A program made the position numbers and the translations under genes. From assembly GCA_025449115.1 (NCBI GenBank), contig JAHLKC010000318.1, positions 1 to 15,110 of the forward strand: DNA of 15,110 bases, written 5' to 3'. Each line of letters begins with the position of its first letter. Position 1 is the first letter of the stretch. Below the pieces are notes generated by a model that was given only the letters and a program-made list of their open reading frames with translations, was not told the DNA's origin and searched no databases. The stretch is from Chytridium lagenaria (lineage: Eukaryota; Chytridiomycota; Chytridiomycetes; Chytridiales; Chytridiaceae). Of the stretch, positions 1 to 7,608 are shown one piece after another.

Positions 1-479
1 AGTGCTAGGTTCTGAGTGTTTTGAAGGGGGAGGATTTCAGCAGAAGAGAGAGGTCGGAGTGCGAGGCCATACTCTACAAGGGGTCGAACAAACATTTTAT
101 AAAGAAGGAGGGAGAGGGAAGGGCGCCATCCCCACGCATTCATACCCTTACTACGAAAAAAGTGAATAAGCAGATTGGCTTTTTTAACGCGCTTCTCCAT
201 AGAAGCCGCGATATCAACCCCCATCGGCGTCATCACCATCCCAAGAAACACCGCCGAGTTCACTGGTGCAATCACGGTCCCCCCATCGTCACCGTATTAT
301 TCCCCGTCACCACCAGAGCAGATTTTGTCGGTGCATACTCAATCCCAACCTCTCGACCCCATTCATAACACGCCGCCGCAAGTCGTTGGACCCCATCCAG
401 AGTTGTCGACAGGATTGTTGTATCGTCAGCTAAAAAAAGAGAGTTAATGCGGCAACCTCCACATGATATGGTGGGTACA

Positions 480-1528
480 TCAGGGGAGAGAGCGTAAACG
501 GGAGGAAAGTGGGTTAATGAACAACAAAAACAATGATGGTGCTAATCGGGTCCCTTGGAGCAAACCCCGACGTACAGGAATAGGAGGAGACTTGGAACCA
601 AGAACAAGAAGGTAAGCAAGGTTATAATCAAAAAGACAACGAAGGAGGGGTACAACGGAGGTGAGAGTCTCGGTGTCAAACGCGTCGCCAGCCCAGGGGA
701 CACGAGGGAGGGCCGGTAAGTGGTTAAATTGAGACCAGAGGAGACGCCGGTCCACCGTGTCATATGCCGCTTTGATGTCCAGATACATGGTCTTGATGCC
801 GGGGTTGTGTTGGATGATCTCGTGAAGGTTAAAGACTTGATCGAGGCATGAGCGTTGAGCACGGAACCCCCTTGGGCCACATCGAGATAAGGTAATATCC
901 GCTTGTCCACCACAGGCCTGAAGATGGCTTCAAAGAGCTTCCGAACCACTGATATGAGTGAGATGGGACGGTAGTTGACGATATCTCTGTTACTCCCCTT
1001 ATTCTTGAAGACTAATGCCACGTTCGCAACCAACCACGAGGATGGAACGCAGTTGTATATAACAACCAGAGTAAAGAGAGCTTTGAGGGGGTTCCGTACC
1101 TCAGGAATGGCCCGAGAAAGCATCTCCCCAAAGATTTGGTCTTCTCCAGTAGCTTTGCCGGCAGGGGTTTCACGAATAACCATATCCAGAGCAGCATCGT
1201 CAAGCCAAGTGGGTGCGGTAAGGACTTTTCGGGGTACACGGGGGTCGGTATCGTCAAGAAAACCTTGATCCGGTAAGGCCGTGCCGGTTGGAAGGGCTCC
1301 AAATGTCGATTGAAAATGGGCGGCATAATCTTCAAGGCGGGAGGGGTCGAGAGCACAGTGAGCGCGTTGTTGTCTTGCAAGTTGGCACGAGATGACTTTA
1401 GCCGCGACTTGGGGTTGAGAAAGCATCCCGTCAGATCTGTAGCGGAACACACGCGTCTTGTGGAGGCGAACAGCAGCTCTGTAAAGGCGGTTAGATTCGA
1501 TACGGTACCTCCAACGAAGTGGTTTCAA
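480..1528 (-). CDS. Copy A ORF2 segment: linker and reverse transcriptase fingers/palm (two frames)
   Basis: This part runs from the post-endonuclease linker into the RT. The first frame (from 1528) has a KATGEDQIFGEMLSRAIPE linker block, then the RT start VALVFKNKGSNRDIVNYRPI and DKRILPYLDVAQGG. A frameshift near 865 then moves coding to the frame open at 788-480. That frame carries motif A (YLDIKAAYDTVDRR, with the metal-binding Asp in LDI) and motif B (GLLQGTRLAPSLFLLFIN, a variant of the usual QG..LSP..F). The frame stops at 480 and motif C (LADD, 422-430) lies just beyond in yet another frame. Together these are a typical LINE RT palm. It is probably inactive as written, because the motifs lie in different frames. 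Confidence 0.88.
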
Positions 1529-1791
1529 GTCGGGAGGAGAGGTTAAGAATGCGTTGTGGGCCTCTTGGGTCAGCTGTCGCAGTGCTTTGAGGTGCGGTGT
1601 ATCAAAGCCAGGGTGTGGAGAGCCCCTTTGAATTTGAAGCGGCCGACAGAATCTTCAGCAGCTTTAATGAGCCATTGAACGACTGTATCCGATGCTGCAT
1701 CCACCGCGAGTTGTCTCGTTTCCCATGGGATCAAGTTATCCGTGGCTCTTCTCCTCTCAGCGGCTTCAACCAAGATCATCCAGTATCGTCA

Positions 1792-2649
1792 TCACGTTGG
1801 CGTGAGTGCTCGTAGTTTCCCCGTAAAGTGTTCTAAGTCCTCGCCTATCAATTTATGTGCATTAATCCGAGAGAAGGTCGGTTTCCAGAAGTCCGTCGGC
1901 AATGGGATATCTACCGTGAGGAGAGAGTGATCGCTTCCCATGGTGATATCCTCGTGTATGACTAGGTCTGGTGCCAGATGTAATGCCATGGTGTTCAGGA
2001 ACACCAGATCGGTAATGCCGTTGCCGTTCCTCGCGTGTGTCGTCCATTTCCCCCGTGAAGGCTCCAACCGCGTCCACTCAGCATTTTCCATCCATTCCCT
2101 CATCCATCCCCGTCTAACCAGATCCCCCGTTGTGCCATTATCACCAGTAAGTGCACCCATCCTCGCGTTAAAATCCCCAACCACAACAATCGGTGCTGCA
2201 GGGTGTTGTGCTTGAATTCCACCCAGAAATGCATCGAAACCCGCCAACATTGCAGCCACATTAACACCATCTCCTCCTATTGGCGGTAGGTAGCCGATGA
2301 CTAAAACCAGAATCCCTATCTTCACCGCAGACCATTTTCCCCCAGCATCCACTCCTAGCACCTCTATTCTTAGGTCTCTATCCCCCGGGGAGGCCAGAAG
2401 TACCCCCCATTGTCCCTTCCGTCCGGTGGCGGTGCCATCAACGTGTCGAGGTCGAGCAGGTGCGGTCCCATTAACAATGACACGGCGAATTGGGACACCG
2501 TCGGTAGGTGATAACCAAGTCTCGGCAATGGCGATGAGGTCGATATCTAAAGAAAGGCAAGTGTCAGTAAGGAGGTCGGCTTTTCCACTTAATCCTTGAG
2601 CGTTCCAGAATCCCAGTCGTAAAATATGATGTTCATTGTCTTCAGACAT
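1792..2649 (-). CDS. Copy A ORF2 segment: AP-type (EEP) endonuclease domain
   Basis: This open segment has the full set of exonuclease/endonuclease/phosphatase family signatures, numbered from the ATG at 2649: Asn16 in LGFWNAQG, Glu43 in AETWL, Tyr120 in GYLPP, Asp159/Asn161 in VVGDFNARMG, Asp214 in GITDLVFLN and the catalytic pair Asp240-His241 in GSDHSLL. In LINEs this domain makes the first-strand nick and sets target preference. Given the telomeric hexamers next to each element, its likely target is telomeric DNA, which is inference. The segment stops at an in-frame stop near 1792, where copies B and C continue, so a frameshift rather than a true end is likely. Confidence 0.9.
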   Translation of the reverse strand: MSEDNEHHILRLGFWNAQGLSGKADLLTDTCLSLDIDLIAIAETWLSPTDGVPIRRVIVNGTAPARPRHVDGTATGRKGQWGVLLASPGDRDLRIEVLGVDAGGKWSAVKIGILVLVIGYLPPIGGDGVNVAAMLAGFDAFLGGIQAQHPAAPIVVVGDFNARMGALTGDNGTTGDLVRRGWMREWMENAEWTRLEPSRGKWTTHARNGNGITDLVFLNTMALHLAPDLVIHEDITMGSDHSLLTVDIPLPTDFWKPTFSRINAHKLIGEDLEHFTGKLRALTPT

Positions 2650-3902
2650 TAACATGATTGTTAATATCTGACTCAACTTCGTTCGCCATCACTGCATCGT
2701 CGTCACTGTCAAGAGAATGGAAGCGGTTGGAGGAGGATGATGTGGCCTTTGGAGTATCATCGGCGTAGCGCTTCTTCAGGATGTTGCGGGGTACCGCCAT
2801 TGGTCGATCCCTCTCTGCGGTGTAGGTAGGAGTGCCGAAGACTCTAATGGCGTCGCGTTGGGCTCGTTCATCCGCAAAAATCTTCGCTTGAGCGCGTATT
2901 TCGATTATCATTTCTTCGTCAATGCCCTCAAGACATGCATTTTTGATCTGCTGTCCACCCCTAGCATAGAGGCCACCGAGGCGTTTGATACAATTGCGTC
3001 GACCTTCTGTTTCACGTTCGGCTTTGGATTTACTGCTGGAGACCACCAACTCTGGGACCTCAAGAGGATCGAAGTTTGGGAGGAACACACCCTTATTGGT
3101 GAGTCGGCTCTGGATGAAGGTGGCCTTGGAGGAGTCACAGAGTAGGTGTACAACAGATTTGCCAATAAAAGACATATCAAGTACACCAGAGTCGATGCCG
3201 AGAGTAAGAAGTGCATTGCGGATAATTGTGTAGCGGAATGGTCCAGGTTCGGCGTAACCTCTCATGTACAGGTTGGTGATTCCAGAGATGTTGCTTCTAG
3301 GGTACGTGCTGCGGAATACCATACGGGCGGCGTGTTCAGGGGTTGCATCTCCTCTGGCGATTTGACGAGCGGCGGCAGCAAAACTAAGAGGTCCAGGGGT
3401 GGTCGAGGAGTATTGACGTCAAAGTTTTCCGAGAAGATCTTAGGAGCGGTACGGCGAGAACCCATGTGGGGGATGGAGAAGGTTTGTTAATTCCAGCTTC
3501 TTTCATGGCAACCAGGAGTTCTTTAACCACGTTTTTGGTCAGGTCGGCTTTGAAGGCGGCAAGCTTGGTGGCAGAGATGGATTCGAAAACCTCTCCTTCC
3601 TCTTCAACCATGTCAACATCGGCGGCGCTAATGGAGGCGGAGGGGATGGAGACCTTGGTGGGAGCAACCGGAGGAGGAGAGGGTTGATGGGTGATGCGGT
3701 GGATCTCGGCATCTTTAGCATCAAGGCGGCGTTGGAGTCGAACATTATCATCACGAAGTCCTTTCATCTCCTCGAGGAGAGTATCCAGACGGGTAGTCAA
3801 ACGAGAGATCTGCTCAAGAAGGTTAGTTTGGTCATTCTGAGTGGAGGGTGTGAAGGTTGAGGATGAAGATGGGGCACCCGTTTTCTTGAAGGACGAGGAC
3901 AT
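2642..3902 (-). pseudogene. Copy A ORF1: coiled-coil RNA-binding-type LINE protein, frameshifted
   Basis: LINE ORF1 proteins coat the element RNA and multimerise. I chose the ATG at 3902, which is the first ATG in any sense frame from the element 5' end. Residues about 26-68 form a heptad-rich coiled coil (LLEQISRLTTRLDTLLEEM...). An alanine/lysine-rich helix (LAAFKADLTKNVVKELL) follows, then a linker. Next is a conserved domain containing ITNLYMRGYAEPGPFRYTII and a beta-strand-like VVHLLCDSSKATFI, possibly RRM-like although I see no diagnostic RNP motif. A basic stretch (ILKKR) and an acidic tail ending VNV close the protein. Frameshifts near 3465 and 3390 split it into three frames; the last, 3322-2642, is open for 226 codons. 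The TGA at 2644-2642 overlaps the ORF2 start. Confidence 0.82.
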
Positions 3903-3942
3903 TGTGTCTGATGTGTCTATAGTGTTCGGGGTTGTCAATGAG

Positions 3943-3950
3943 TCACGTGA
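3943..3950. promoter_or_regulatory. Conserved TCACGTGA palindrome (E-box-like) just upstream of ORF1, copy A
   Basis: The 8-bp palindrome TCACGTGA, with a CACGTG core, lies about 40 nt upstream of the ORF1 ATG. It recurs at the equivalent site in copy B (9951-9958), although the surrounding reading frames differ between the copies. CACGTG is the binding site of bHLH factors in fungi and animals. A role as an internal promoter element or RNA signal is inference. Confidence 0.45.
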
Positions 3951-4014
3951 CCTATGATAAGAAAAAGCGGCAAGTCGGTTTGGAGATGGTGAGATGTGGG
4001 CGGTGTGAGGAGGG

Positions 4015-4668
4015 TTAAAGCGAGATGGTGGTTGGGTAGAGAGGGTGGGGTGAAGAGTGTTCAAGAGTAGTAGTGTGCAGGTGTGGTGTAGGCGATGTAA
4101 GAGCCGTGTGCGGTATAGTGACGGCGTTGTGTGGTGTGGGAATGACGGTAGATGGTGAAGGTGGGAAGTGTGAGAGGATGGATGGGGATGAGGGTGAGAG
4201 GGTAGAGCTTTTGGGTTGCGATAAGGGAGTGGAGGAGCGTTTTTTGGGTTGTCGTAAGGCGGCGGCTTCAGATCGGGTTAACACTTCAAGATGTTGGTGT
4301 GCGGAGGCGATCTGTTGGCCGATGTCGAGATAATCCGAGTCTTGCTGTTTGAGGAGAATGTTCACGAGTCGTCCAGAGTGGCCACAAGGAGTTCCAGTAA
4401 GGCTGCCGTCGCAACGGATGGAGAAGCGGCGGGTTCCTGTTGCAGATGGGCTTCCAGATGGGCCTTTATTGGTCCACTTTACTCCAGATTGATGGCAAAT
4501 AGGGCAGATCAACCGATCCTTATCCAAATGCTTCCAGCTTTCTCTCTCGAGTAGCTGGAGACGTTGAGCGGCGTTTAGAGGAGGAGTAAGCGGTGTTTCA
4601 GAGAGCGGGGTGGGAGCGATGGGTGTTTGGTTCTTCGACGATGGTTTGGTTTTCTGATCTTTTGGCAC
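4015..4668 (-). CDS. Copy A ORF0: zinc-ribbon-like, basic/proline-rich protein without any ATG
   Basis: This 217-codon frame is the first in the element. No Met codon exists in it, and no ATG occurs in any sense frame between the element 5' end and the ORF1 ATG at 3902. The best start is the GTG at 4668 (context AAAGTGCCA), conserved in copy B; the frame is open further upstream through the telomeric units, so the start is uncertain. Residues about 1-50 are basic and rich in Pro, Thr and Lys. At residues about 55-100 lies CPICHQSGVKW..., a Gly/Ser-rich stretch, RRFSIRCDG and PCGHSGRLVNIL, giving a CxxC...C...C pattern like a DNA- or RNA-binding zinc ribbon. The C-terminal half is Ser/Pro/Thr/His-rich and low complexity. 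No family is recognised. A nucleic-acid-binding role, for example in telomere targeting, is speculation. Confidence 0.68.
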   Translation of the reverse strand: MPKDQKTKPSSKNQTPIAPTPLSETPLTPPLNAAQRLQLLERESWKHLDKDRLICPICHQSGVKWTNKGPSGSPSATGTRRFSIRCDGSLTGTPCGHSGRLVNILLKQQDSDYLDIGQQIASAHQHLEVLTRSEAAALRQPKKRSSTPLSQPKSSTLSPSSPSILSHFPPSPSTVIPTPHNAVTIPHTALTSPTPHLHTTTLEHSSPHPLYPTTISL

Positions 4669-4697
4669 TTTGGATGTTTTTTGTGCAAAAGAGATTT

Positions 4698-4709
4698 CCC
4701 TAACCCTAA
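4698..4709 (-). repeat. Telomeric hexamers (TTAGGG)2 between copy A 5' end and copy B 3' end
   Basis: The plus strand reads CCCTAACCCTAA, two exact vertebrate/fungal-type telomere units, with TTAGGG on the sense strand of the elements. The same 12 bp occur at 10671-10682 at the equivalent junction. They lie exactly between the 3' tail of copy B and the leader of copy A, as expected if the elements integrate into telomeric repeats. Confidence 0.9.
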
Positions 4710-5083
4710 GCGTAACAAAGAATATATTGTCCCTGACCCGTCAAACTTACGTAAGACTAAGGTGGGCTCTCAAAACACATTACAAGCGTGAAAGAAACTA
4801 AGTTCGGCACTCCCAAGGAGAAAAGGGACGCGAAAAACGCGTAAAAAGAATCAACAACACGTACAGAAGGAGAAAGACACGTGGAAAAGTGAGTAATCGC
4901 GTAAAGAGAAACAGGTAGAGAACGAGGAATTAAGCACACCGTAATTAAACATAGACAGGAAGAAAGTAAGACGAGAAGGAAAGGAGAAGAAAAGTAAAGA
5001 GAGTGGAGACACAGATGGAAGGAAATACTAGTAAAGGAAAAGAAAGGGGAAGGAAAAAACACGAAAAGTAAGAAACGAAAACC
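4710..5083 (-). other. Copy B 3' UTR, pyrimidine-rich
   Basis: This stretch has no gene. The sense strand is dominated by T and C from about 5080 to 4790 and reads as TTTCC/TTCTT-type runs. Near the 3' end comes AGCCCACCTTAGT (4756-4768), 13 nt identical in copy C. It is followed by a palindromic CTTACGTAAG (4746-4755), GGTCAGG (4732-4738) and an AT-rich tail that runs directly into TTAGGG. The conserved terminal block is a candidate RT recognition site for reverse transcription. Confidence 0.75.
4732..4768 (-). other. Conserved 3'-terminal block of copy B (candidate RT recognition site)
   Basis: Two short blocks, AGCCCACCTTAGT and GGTCAGG, are identical in copy C (10732-10744 and 10710-10716). 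They flank a 15-17 nt segment that differs in sequence but can form a small hairpin in both copies: here CTTACGTAAG, in copy C CACC-TTC-GGTG. Conserved ends with a hairpin between them are usual for LINEs whose RT recognises its own 3' end; that role here is inferred. Confidence 0.5.
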
Positions 5084-5768
5084 TCAAAGAGGCTCTTCAG
5101 AAGCCAGTACCCAGTGTTCCTCTAGCGCCTCCCTCGTAAGCCGCCGTGTCCTTGCCGAAATCGCCACCGCGGTACCCCGTGCCTCATCTAGGATATTGTG
5201 GAGTTCTTGTTCCCGAGTGTTGACGGAGGAATCCCAAAATGGGCGTTGACCAAAACAGCACCACCGGATCCGCTCGATCGCCTCCACACACAAGCGTATC
5301 TGAACGCGTGATGAGTGGTGACGACCGGCATTCGGAGGAAACGTAGTCGGGATAGTAGGGAGTCAATGATGGTGGAGCCAGGCGCGTTGGAAGGGATGGT
5401 GGGAGGTGTGGTATTGCAGCGGCTAAGAGGGCATTGGCACCAGTGCACTCCGTCGTGTGTTCCCGACTGCCCAAGGGTTCGTCGTCGCAATTGAGACAGG
5501 GTTGGTGAAAGGATACTCTGCTAAAGCCCAACAGACCAGGGCTCGAAATTGGTGGCGGTGAAGCAGAGAACCTGATGCGATAAGACGATGACGGCGCCCC
5601 CTGGGTAGCACTGGGAAAACCTGTGAGGTACGTGGTCCCTCGGCGAGAACGGTGGTTAAGGATTGTCGGTGTGCGGCATCGAAAAAGACCGGAGGGAGGC
5701 GTGTAGAGGGTCCTCTGGGCGACCAGCGACTGGATTGGGAACAATAAGACGGAGAAGGTTAAAAACAA
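5084..5768 (-). CDS. Copy B ORF2 segment: C-terminal CCHC knuckle region
   Basis: The region contains CLNCDDEPLGSREHTTEC at 5499-5444, a C-x2-C-x9-H-x3-C knuckle that is conserved residue for residue in spacing with copy C. Similar C-terminal knuckles occur in many LINE ORF2 proteins and are thought to bind nucleic acid. The knuckle is in the frame open at 5768-5184. The end of the protein (CVEAIERIRW... to EEPL and stop) is in the frame open at 5293-5084, so at least one frameshift lies between. No RNase H motif set was seen between RT and knuckle. Confidence 0.8.
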
Positions 5769-6457
5769 TGTTTTGAAGGTAAGGAGTGACAGAGGCCATA
5801 AAGGATTATGAAAACGATAATTAAGAGATGTTGAGCGGTGAGTAAGAGAAGTTGGAGTGGGGTGTTGGCGGGAGTGCCGATAAAGACGAGCTGCAAGGTT
5901 GCTAGAGTCGTTACATTGATGAAGACGGAAAAAGAAGGAAGCGTTGAGGGTGTGGTTACGTGAAGATATGGGAACAACATTACAAAGAAGATGGAGGGAG
6001 GCAGAACTAGTGAACGAGAGACTGAAAAATAGAACGGAGAGCGAGGGTTTGGGTATTTTGAAGAGGGAGTAGTTCAGTGCGAGATAAAGGTCGAAGAGCT
6101 AAACCATATTCAAAAAGGGGGCGAATAAACATCTTATAAAGAAAAAGAGAGAGAGAAGGTCTCCATCCCCAACTATTCATCCCTTTACTTCGGAAAAAAT
6201 TGATAAGAACCCCTGCCTTTCGAACCCGTTTCTCAAGTGAAGCCGAAATATCTACCCCAGCCGTACCCATCACCACCCCCAAAAAGCCGGCTGAGCGTGT
6301 AGGTCTTACAGTAATCCCTCCCATCGTTACGGTGTCGTTTCCTGTGATCACTAGTGCCGACTTGGATGGTGCGTATTCAATGCCGACTTCACATCCCCAG
6401 TCAAAACACTCCTGTGCGAGGCGTTGAAGTCCTGTACCGTAGTCGAAAAGATGTGGT

Positions 6458-6466
6458 GTCGTTAGC
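6458..6466 (-). other. Copy B RT motif C mutated: codons GCT AAC GAC (A-N-D)
   Basis: The equivalent codons are GCT GAC GAT in copy A (422-430) and GCC GAC GAT in copy C (12442-12450), both Ala-Asp-Asp. In copy B a G-to-A change turns the first catalytic Asp into Asn. RT families need both motif C aspartates for metal binding, so this copy's RT should be dead whatever its frameshifts. Confidence 0.85.
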
Positions 6467-7608
6467 TAGAAGAAGAGAGTTAAGACGGCGACCGCCGCAG
6501 GTAATTAGAGGGACATGTTGTAAGGAGAGAAGACGGGAAGGAAGAGGGTTAATGAAGAATAGAATAAAGAGGGGCTAGACGTGTTCCCTGGAGAAGTCCA
6601 CGCCGTACAGGAATGGGAGGGGATTTCCGGTTAAGAACGAGGAGGGAGGCAACATTATGGTCAACAAACAACGAAGGAGAGGGACGACAGAAGTTGAAGT
6701 TTCAATAGTGAATGCATCCCCTGCCCATGGGACTGCAGGGTGAGCCGGGAGATTTGAAAAACGGGACCAAAGCAATCTCCTGTCCACGGTATCTAGGCCG
6801 CCTTAATGTCGAGGTACATAGTTTTCAATCCTGGGTGATGTTGGAGTATCTCGTGCAGGTTGAAGATTTGGTCCAGGCAAGACGGTGGGCTCGAAACCTC
6901 CTTGGGCGATGTCGAGGTAAGGCAGGATACGTTTATCCATGACAGGGCGAAGAATGGCCTCAAACAGTTCCGACCACCGAGATTAGCGATATAGGTCTGT
7001 AGTTGACGACGTCTCTATTACTTCCCTTGTTCTTAAAGACTAACGCCACGTTCGCAACCAACCACGAGGATGGAACGCAGTTATATATAACACCAAATTG
7101 AAAAGTGTTTGGAGAGGCCCTTGTACGCAGGGATAGCTCGTGAGAGCATTTCCCCAAAGATTTGGTCATCACCAGCAGCTTTACCAGATGGCGTTTCTCG
7201 TAGGACTTTGGTCATGATCGCCTCATTGATCCATGGCGGGTAGGGGAGAACTAGGCGTGGGTTCCGAGGGTCGGTAGATTGAAGAAAGGTTCATCCGGGG
7301 CCATGGTTCCTGTCGGTAAGGCTCCAAAAGTGTTACCAAAGTGTGCCGCATATTCATCAAGCTTCTCGGGGTCCAGAGCACAGTGTGAGCGGTGATCCGT
7401 GTGAGTTGACATGATAAGACTTGGCTGCGACTTGAGGTTTAGCGAGTATGGCATCAGATCCGTGTCGATATATTCTCGTCTTGTGTAAGCGTGCTGCTGC
7501 GCGATAAATGCGATTGCCTCAACCCGATACCTCCATCGTAAGGGTTTAAGGTGGGGAGGAGACTCTAAGAAGGTTGGTGAGCCGTGACAGCCAGTTGACG
7601 TAAGGCGG

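Larger units (their letters stand above)
1..2649 (-). pseudogene. Copy A ORF2: endonuclease-reverse transcriptase polyprotein, frameshifted, 3' truncated by window
   Basis: ORF2 supplies the enzymes for target-primed reverse transcription: an endonuclease nicks the target and the RT copies the element RNA from the nick. I chose the ATG at 2649 because this codon, inside ATGTCTGA, is present in all three copies; another ATG lies 6 nt upstream at 2655. The frame is broken near 1792, near 1600, near 865 (after an AQGG motif) and between 480 and 433. Coding continues in a new frame each time and aligns with copies B and C, so these are small indels in one gene. The RT motif C codons read LADD at 422-430, so the catalytic aspartates are intact. 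Segments are described separately. The gene ends outside the window. Confidence 0.9.
1..4697 (-). mobile_element. Copy A: telomere-linked non-LTR retrotransposon (LINE), 3' end cut by window edge
   Basis: The element encodes, in sense order on the minus strand, ORF0 (zinc-ribbon-like), ORF1 (coiled coil) and ORF2 (AP endonuclease plus RT). The 5' border is set by comparison with copy B: both start just after two sense-strand TTAGGG units and share a TCTTTTGCACAAAAA leader and the ORF0 start region. The sequence leaves the window within the region after the RT palm, equivalent to about position 6030 of copy B, so the CCHC knuckle and 3' UTR are not seen. It is the same family as B and C but clearly diverged, so it is not a recent tandem duplication. 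Single-base frameshifts are present in ORF1 and ORF2. Placing it as a LINE is secure; its clade (L1-, R1/TRAS- or Tad-like) cannot be fixed by eye. Confidence 0.93.

Noticed and set aside
21..447. Plus-strand open frames over the copy A RT region, and others like them (975-1546, 1597-2215, 2297-3687, 7631-9518, 12977-13933)
   Set aside because: They are antisense shadows of the LINE ORFs: the minus-strand translations carry endonuclease and RT motifs conserved between copies, the plus-strand ones carry nothing recognisable.
3903..4064. Extended ORF1 start in copy A from a TTG at 4064
   Set aside because: The true first ATG at 3902 gives an N-terminus matching copy B (ATG at 9910). The extension is ORF0 3' sequence in another frame.
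5500..6400. RNase H domain downstream of the RT
   Set aside because: No D-E-D-D style motif set was found between the RT and the CCHC knuckle in copies B or C. The region is frameshifted, so absence is likely but not certain.
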